Positions 30,601 to 33,105 of a stretch of DNA of 33,105 nucleotides are shown here, one piece after another. The first letter of the stretch is position 1. Every line of letters starts with the position of its first letter. Both the position numbers and the translations under genes were made by a program. The DNA is from Clostridiales bacterium (GTDB taxonomy: Bacteria > Bacillota > Clostridia > Christensenellales > Pumilibacteraceae): contig JAISMM010000004.1 in NCBI GenBank assembly GCA_031276725.1, positions 1 through 33,105 of the forward strand, read 5' to 3'. The notes beneath the pieces were generated by a model. The model worked only from the letters and a program-made list of their open reading frames with translations, was not told where the DNA came from and made no database searches.

Positions 30601-33105
30601 ATACTCCGTTAAAATCTACACTATGAGGGGCGAGTCTAACGGCACGGTTATCGATACCGACTACAAATTTACGACGCTGCCCGCCGACAGAAAGCAGGCG
30701 TTCCTCGCCGTAAACTTCGATCCGTCCAAGGCGGCAAGCGCGGCCGCAACGGTCTCGGCGGGGGGCGGCTCGAACGCCGGCGCGTCGGCCCTGTTCGGTA
30801 AAGGCACAAACGCCAATATCGACGGCCTCGCCGACTATATCGACCCCGAAAGTCTGGCGTTCTCGCCCGACGGCACGGTAATCCGTTTCGTTCCCAAAAT
30901 GGCCACCCTCGACGGCGCCGTTCCGCTCTACGCCGAGGTCTCGAAGGCGGTCTACGCCGAATACGGCTCGAATAACCCCGAAGCCGACGGCTACACGCTT
31001 ATCGAGTCCGCGTTCGGCGGCCACCGCACCGTCGATAAAGCCGTAAAGGCGACGTCATTCAAGCTGCGGGTGGCAAACTCCGCGCCCACGGCCACCGCCA
31101 ACACCAACTCCAATAAAATCGGCGACGCCGACTTCCTTACGTTTAACGCCTACCGCGGCGACACGCGCACCTACGTCGTTTACAATCAAGACGCCGTCGA
31201 CGACAAGATTCTGTTCGGCGACCTCGACAAAAAGGACGTTCTGACTATCAATGCGGAAAAGTCCGGCGTGCGAAAAATCGGCGACCAACTGCAAATCTAC
31301 AAAATGAGCGGCACAAAGGTTTACGAGGGCTTCGGCGACGCGGCGTTGTATTCGCTCGACAAGGGCTCCGTGTTTACGGCGGAGCCGGGAGTCGGGCCGG
31401 ACGGCGTTCCCACCTTGGAATTCGAGGTTTTGCGCAACGTTGAGTACACCGGAACTAACGCCGAACTCAAAAAGAAGCCCACCTACGTCGAGTACGAGAT
31501 TTTCGTTACCGATAAGGGCGGCAACGAGGCGTCCACGGTGGTTACGCTAGTAATCAACAACTCCAAGCCGTCGTTCAAGGTTCCCGCCGCCAATACTCTG
31601 CCCGCCAACGCGGTTATGACCCAAAGCGGCGGCATATTCGAGCTTGTAATTACGCTCGAGGCCGGAAAGCCCGACACTCTTATCAAGCTGACCGATATTT
31701 ACGGCGACCGCGACTATGTTCCCACCATCGCGTCGATTTCCGATACCGCAAGGTTTGTCAGCGCGGGCGCGATGGATTACCGCGACGTCTTCCCGAGCCT
31801 CGACCCCGTCGGCGCGGGCGGCGAGCCTACCCGCAAGCCGTCTATGACGGCCGAGATCACCGATATGGAGCACGGCTTACTCTTTACCGTAACAAGCCCC
31901 GAGCGCTCCAACGCGCGTCTTATATTCAGGGCCGTGCCCGACAACTTTAACCGCGGCGCAACCGTTACGCTTCCCGTCAAAATCGAGGACGCCTACGGCG
32001 AGGTCTCCGCGCTCCTAAAAATCAAGCTCGTTACCGCCAACACCGCGCCCGTCTCTAAAAACGCCGCCAACAACGTTATCTACATTATGGGTAACGCCGC
32101 CGCGCCAAAAAGAGACGACGACACGCCGGGCGGGCCCGCTACGGGTTCCGGTTCCGGCAAGGAGGACTCCGCCAACCTCGACACGTTCGAATACGACGTT
32201 TACGACTACATTTTCGACCCCAACGGCGGCGATATGGACTACGGCAAGGGCGAAACCTATATCCGCGATCACGGCGCGGTCGCCAAGGATCCCACGGTCA
32301 AAAAGATTTACGGCCCCAATTACGGCAAGGACGGTAACACTCAGCTGTTCGACGTCATTGTCGCCGACGATTCCGAAAACGGCGCGCTTAAAATCCGCAT
32401 CACTCCGTTCGCCGGAATCTACGGCTACCAAAAGATTAGCATCAAGCTGACCGACGGCGTTTACAGCGTGGGCGATACCAAGGAATACTCCCTCGATATT
32501 ATGGTCTACATAACCAAAAACCCCGCCGACGTCGAAATTCAGTTGATCGAACTCGCTTATATGAAGAGCGTCGAGATTACCGCCGACCTGCTGTTCCTCA
32601 ATAAGCAGACGGGCGAGAACGAGGGCGAGGGCTTCGCCGTTCAAAGCGTTTCGTTCGCGGGCGTCGAGCAGGGCGCCAAAATCGTCAAGATCGAACCCGA
32701 CGCATCCGTCAAAAACGCGGCGGCGGTCGGGGCGGCAAGGTGGTTCGTTCAGTCCCTGTCCGAAAGCGGCACTACGGTCGAGTTCTTCGCCGATATAACC
32801 GTCATAGGCGGCGAGGCGAACACCGCCGTAAGGCGCACTTTCGCTATTAAAAGCATCGACAACCTTAAACCCGTCTTAACCGGCAGATACGCCCTTTCGA
32901 GCGTCCTGCTTTCAAAAGAGGAGCTGACTAACGGCTCCACCTACCGCATTCCCGTCAACAGCGGCGAGTCGGGCAACAATATGGTAATCGATCCCGAAAA
33001 CGACAAAATTACGCTCCTAAACGTAAAAAGCTCCAAGTCCGTTATCGTGGACGCCACCATCGACCAAAACGCGCAGGCCGTCGTCCTTAACTTCAAAAGC
33101 AAGGG
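21641..33105 (+). CDS. Giant secreted Gly-rich, cadherin-like surface protein (partial)
   Basis: One reading frame is open from 21440 to the window end, giving at least 3,821 codons from the ATG at 21641 (GAGGT eight bases upstream). Codons up to about 210 are palindromic-repeat DNA. A signal-peptide-like core (MAAALMLCLCIGLATA, ATG at 22274) follows. Residues of about 285-528 form a glycine-rich domain of the ALK/PF12810 type: GGGGGGASDIRIGG, VIVAGGGGG, YYGGGGG, SGYIGG, GNGYVTIS. After that, long beta-rich modules recur, many ending in a V-x-N-[ST]-[AR]-P step (near 24095, 26025, 29350, 31075, 32040; variants near 28865, 31555, 32865), as in cadherin-like repeats. Asp-rich calcium-type loops occur (DPDANGNSIPD near 24215). 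It is probably a cell-surface adhesin. The start may instead be 22145 or 22274. The C-terminus and anchor lie beyond the window. Confidence 0.85.
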   Translation, partial: MKDKMVKKGTTTPALKATRTEPSAKKGNHPGTTRHEPSRQTAEPFARACELASKARQEARHSIEGNFGAEDCSIEGNLATVNEFPSGEGYAIAGGGKGITAEACRVRTTKTNKRGDKRPTKTNNHPGTTCHPSIEGNFGAEDCLKNSPPGRGGSGADGVVRELPPRTAMCKDKQPPRRRSATRTEPSAKKGNHPVANATPLHRGEFWRRVGMAAALMLCLCIGLATAFGGGVQAPGVAPVQKGQSETQSGTSGAPVINGIDVAQLGAAQSVGSWTGNMNNAVNPTVTLEVGYIYYFQVYGGQGGNNSSSNGKGGYSHGYYDMTSRSAQTAYIYVGGQGTKGSYGGGGGGASDIRIGGTAVGNRVIVAGGGGGTGYVSGSSTYDGAHGGGASGNNATANYGYGAGGKGGNQNKGGTGGVKTNGSGQNGKPGTNGTPTSGGGNSTGWGWGGGGGATGAGAAGGGGYGGAGGWNGGGGGGSYGGGGGGGYYGGGGGTTLSAGGGGSGYIGGVVNGATSIGQRAGNGYVTISRYAAIRLAATTPTKEGGRATPSITLPLAEIATEAVSGATLNYTNAANGEAMTNGAIPLYLDQACTQSADNYATATASGTDLLITPKITLTEQTFYVLVRNSSPLFTLGAPFKITTTNTAWVTPATADFKTNDAGVYNASGTQVGKYGLSAITAPGAGTPDTWAIYNPGGENIRTLFVYRPIGLTKSLTIPATFFATDADTAADRVAFRLNNHNMNGVTAYTVDYTGEVTTDHYSNIVIKPLSVINTNYLRLSLTVRNFENNVDPTLDTENGYYGRNEFATMSVDIVFRLDNTRPYFAGMNDNLTTNMAEPHAVVTTGGTAKIYLSNIAKDPDANGNSIPDHATAGTIVLPTHEYVSVDKYGVAVAMKSGSAYGGYVSRVDADTSAGTVKTAMATKTDANKTGFSPDLLLNRNETDPNLDNRDFAVASVTTGHDTTGYYVQVEGLRASVDSYVGRKKNNASAYEKRLGHFYILVRVVDEGESEDAGIYYPVAITVKPAAPVKTAAARIAAGAGTRGAEFIFSPYAVKLDSDSEPRAVGSMNSDALNVKNNGYHGRYLNDSGAPVTTAAGRIKYLATDADTYIYTRETAITYMGWGNTTGEYGAEKNHITLPQNDPTFIRESDNNRNMVLLDRSTDSNFGEFFDVQFIDLFMPATAYKYLPNYQALKAEGYITEVNADVVKIKGIKVTVLRNTLGNYIEFDVEMISSRAVGLNATGDVPEAHPSVTSQRDAAAQPTSQAQIKGENNDFGYKTNTATIGSFIQSPESGNLKVVDTHGTYSLEVRRNQTVYITPYDILEDGDTVAAPAGSTNPGNNLASPRADFDEFQKKTNATSVVRVTGSAGGTATVKTDMRLDRLHFGHIGDTANNHTELVIATSTINGKTDGTGGLPGVEGGRQIDFIAVTGLSKSNITAEIQLVAYDSYGNSHAVTLRVKVINSAPALSTMVKARLAKEMVTDNGIDSQPRPAGAFYLRATPESGTSSDYENPASYDGTNEKTHFNNNMYNVREFAPFELLTDNDPDDVQMSRLRVVNNSFKYLTKTAADGEFVELNGRYIEASIENGTGKRNSISEVLRVRGLSSTQGLKYGLWLQFTATDGATAAELRIPFEVIETAPAVNTRALEPAEDGDANEYKWTIEFTDATENSARYYVSSEAMGQMILRSLDLPANTTGVYYVIAAEADANQRPVPVTFGSDKTALPLAQSGWINSAAIASSANGFKNGTTNATGGKGVAVWMSNPLPDENGGPAEFVKGGKPYLSLTYYDAAKVAAPGTDFSTPDIQIDNTQLSGEWKDVLKYEWAIAVDMTRGGTNPVVHMSFVSSDRAATAKDGDGNPVNADIGTEGGFGNLYTGGRPVAAVKNNDVLTVSVAMKKLPRNLINNFEREIDTVNNRTYPTYSITPTADGDPDKGKTLFSAFEYKPLVIGPTPIKVPLSYFASVPSSPKNPADATSSIGYPRYESAGYPTVFNNPPDLKHENAMLNALSISDGYHTWTGATGQYQFKNNPYIKVELAKRNDNLADSSNIYYNKNRYVLAEGKAELAGGTYVEDAAGIVITKKSARTSGNVTFSIKLRPWNGLGGPGATDEADTLNYGLDGYAAEARDLTVYAPIVVQNARVSLTNDPTAFTSDLTTTAGSRNSYIYLQSKGINEQPIAPAGTSSYNDNAAANVTIAVSDDDNVNRHIKTGANTGYESNHGYTEADLLRYRDKAAFSVKSLYMGDAVKGYTQNELDKLHAIALTANTSKIEDLFGDAFTDSDKGPFIAATVLNPGFENFFAVEPNRDSGMLTLIPKRKTALDMGWLNAYRTANPALFTGATGNTPEELDKAAQKFNLRYDAVKGAKTVSGVTEYTDAGFYYELKLLAYDYFGGSDFTDGTVDAVRIRVFINNNPMKINNMAIDSVQKGDLPANYKTVSLSLPVGSVDRSVTGFVTDTDMEFVSDTSSDYKTAAALAPASWAGVSYADALKVLTKDYIGDIEDVTAAGDKKPNLAEITWDAANANLTINVKTRDLSVPKGTPSLIIDIAFRDNHKTGAGAANYDCVIRFKIEILNSAPVIAPDVALASLENQTITMRAGDSFTLFATSYAEFAKGESASPASTTWSDWQTRNNDTNSNSNKIGAPTLPGGAQYSDADVGNAPASAFVKDATASAFAASGKTHLGYLSVFKDETPWALRFSSGTSGNNELVACDAYLSIRREGNESIELMAPVAFVFTAKGPAESLPISVSVYDESTSSTASFTMFVTVKSTLPTALTPGDDEFDREDVEYIQNSSLESSKNVYTYRAYVKVGQAVDFEVKDFAKDRDAGGNDKMQIKQNGGVSFRYVTDAWNGDNLSAQSANNAAGLISVTRAGTTPGFKVRGVNFAAGTDSNRAVNTVTRVAFEVMDGDGAVPDAAANQRNIVVVLEVMVIASDIELTATGSNTVTAEVKSLYDYLDNGGASAFNTVRAASDNTTAAVFKDNDFGAQNAKYSVKIYTMRGESNGTVIDTDYKFTTLPADRKQAFLAVNFDPSKAASAAATVSAGGGSNAGASALFGKGTNANIDGLADYIDPESLAFSPDGTVIRFVPKMATLDGAVPLYAEVSKAVYAEYGSNNPEADGYTLIESAFGGHRTVDKAVKATSFKLRVANSAPTATANTNSNKIGDADFLTFNAYRGDTRTYVVYNQDAVDDKILFGDLDKKDVLTINAEKSGVRKIGDQLQIYKMSGTKVYEGFGDAALYSLDKGSVFTAEPGVGPDGVPTLEFEVLRNVEYTGTNAELKKKPTYVEYEIFVTDKGGNEASTVVTLVINNSKPSFKVPAANTLPANAVMTQSGGIFELVITLEAGKPDTLIKLTDIYGDRDYVPTIASISDTARFVSAGAMDYRDVFPSLDPVGAGGEPTRKPSMTAEITDMEHGLLFTVTSPERSNARLIFRAVPDNFNRGATVTLPVKIEDAYGEVSALLKIKLVTANTAPVSKNAANNVIYIMGNAAAPKRDDDTPGGPATGSGSGKEDSANLDTFEYDVYDYIFDPNGGDMDYGKGETYIRDHGAVAKDPTVKKIYGPNYGKDGNTQLFDVIVADDSENGALKIRITPFAGIYGYQKISIKLTDGVYSVGDTKEYSLDIMVYITKNPADVEIQLIELAYMKSVEITADLLFLNKQTGENEGEGFAVQSVSFAGVEQGAKIVKIEPDASVKNAAAVGAARWFVQSLSESGTTVEFFADITVIGGEANTAVRRTFAIKSIDNLKPVLTGRYALSSVLLSKEELTNGSTYRIPVNSGESGNNMVIDPENDKITLLNVKSSKSVIVDATIDQNAQAVVLNFKSK
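21670..22257. repeat. Palindromic repeat family 1 array inside the giant ORF
   Basis: At least five plus and three minus cores alternate here, with the stem variants GTCGCC-GTTC-GGCGAC, GGCAC-TAC-GTGCC, GTCGCT-AAC-GCGAC and CAGC-GGA-GCTG and the hairpin AAACGGC-GGA-GCCGTTT. The linkers GAGTGCAAAGAAGGGCAACC and AAAGACAAACAACCACC recur. All of it is in the open reading frame of the giant protein. Confidence 0.9.

Noticed and set aside
22586-32940. Many long minus-strand open frames opposite the giant gene
   Set aside because: They are antisense shadows: the plus frame is continuous, has normal protein composition and domain matches, while the minus frames are fragmented, Arg/Ala/Val-rich and lack ribosome binding sites.
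1-33105. tRNA and rRNA genes
   Set aside because: I saw no CCA-ended cloverleaf with a GTTCRANTC arm and no rRNA-like conserved stretches. The serA leader fold lacks tRNA consensus positions.

Overview
The window looks like a chromosomal segment from an uncultured, probably host-associated member of the Bacillota (class Clostridia). The evidence is a SpoVB/YtgP-type flippase, an RqcH (NFACT) protein, a Na+/phosphate cotransporter with a PhoU-like tail, a clostridial-type SerA/SerC pair, AGGAG-type ribosome binding sites, and GC-rich genes separated by AT-rich spacers. The lineage is inferred from gene content only; no similarity search was possible.

Layout. 1-1753: an AT-rich patch with one hypothetical gene and one frameshifted membrane-protein gene, bounded on both sides by copies of a GC-rich palindromic repeat. 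1754-2655: a tandem cluster of that repeat. 2740-8635: a plus-strand run with a lipid flippase, serS, a Pro/Gln-rich membrane protein and a degenerate GH3 protein. 8640-9620: a graveyard holding a NrdG-like activase pseudogene and an IS30 relic. 9623-12642 (minus): rqcH and an MFS transporter. 12744-15680: more palindromic repeats, a Lys-rich small protein, and a Na+/Pi transporter preceded by a Pho-box-like array and enclosed by two copies of a second repeat family. 15737-19568: ribokinase, serC and serA, with repeats and a highly structured leader between serC and serA. 19616-20470 (minus): a solitary BRO-N protein. 20705-33105: a strong promoter, a tiny basic ORF, a repeat-flanked DUF559 (Vsr-like) endonuclease gene, and the 5' part of a giant secreted protein that runs off the window end. 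That protein has a glycine-rich ALK-type domain followed by many cadherin-like modules, and is more than 3,600 residues long.

The most interesting system is the palindromic repeat family (core: CCACCCCG, variable stem-loop, CACCCCTCC-loop-GAGGGGAATT). Its variable stem changes in a compensatory way from copy to copy. It occurs in at least six clusters. In the 20.9-22.3 kb cluster it surrounds and is read through by a DUF559 nuclease gene. The whole repeat-nuclease block sits between a promoter with a basic start peptide and the hydrophobic signal segment of the giant surface protein. I propose it as a REP/RAYT-like pairing of a palindrome with a nuclease, and as an in-frame protein-invading repeat similar to Rickettsia palindromic elements. 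Both are inferences.

Other regulatory observations include promoters whose predicted +1 coincides with the start codon (serS and the Na+/Pi gene, so possibly leaderless), a three-fold 11-bp Pho-box-like repeat, and a cloverleaf-like RNA fold lying between the Shine-Dalgarno sequence and AUG of serA.
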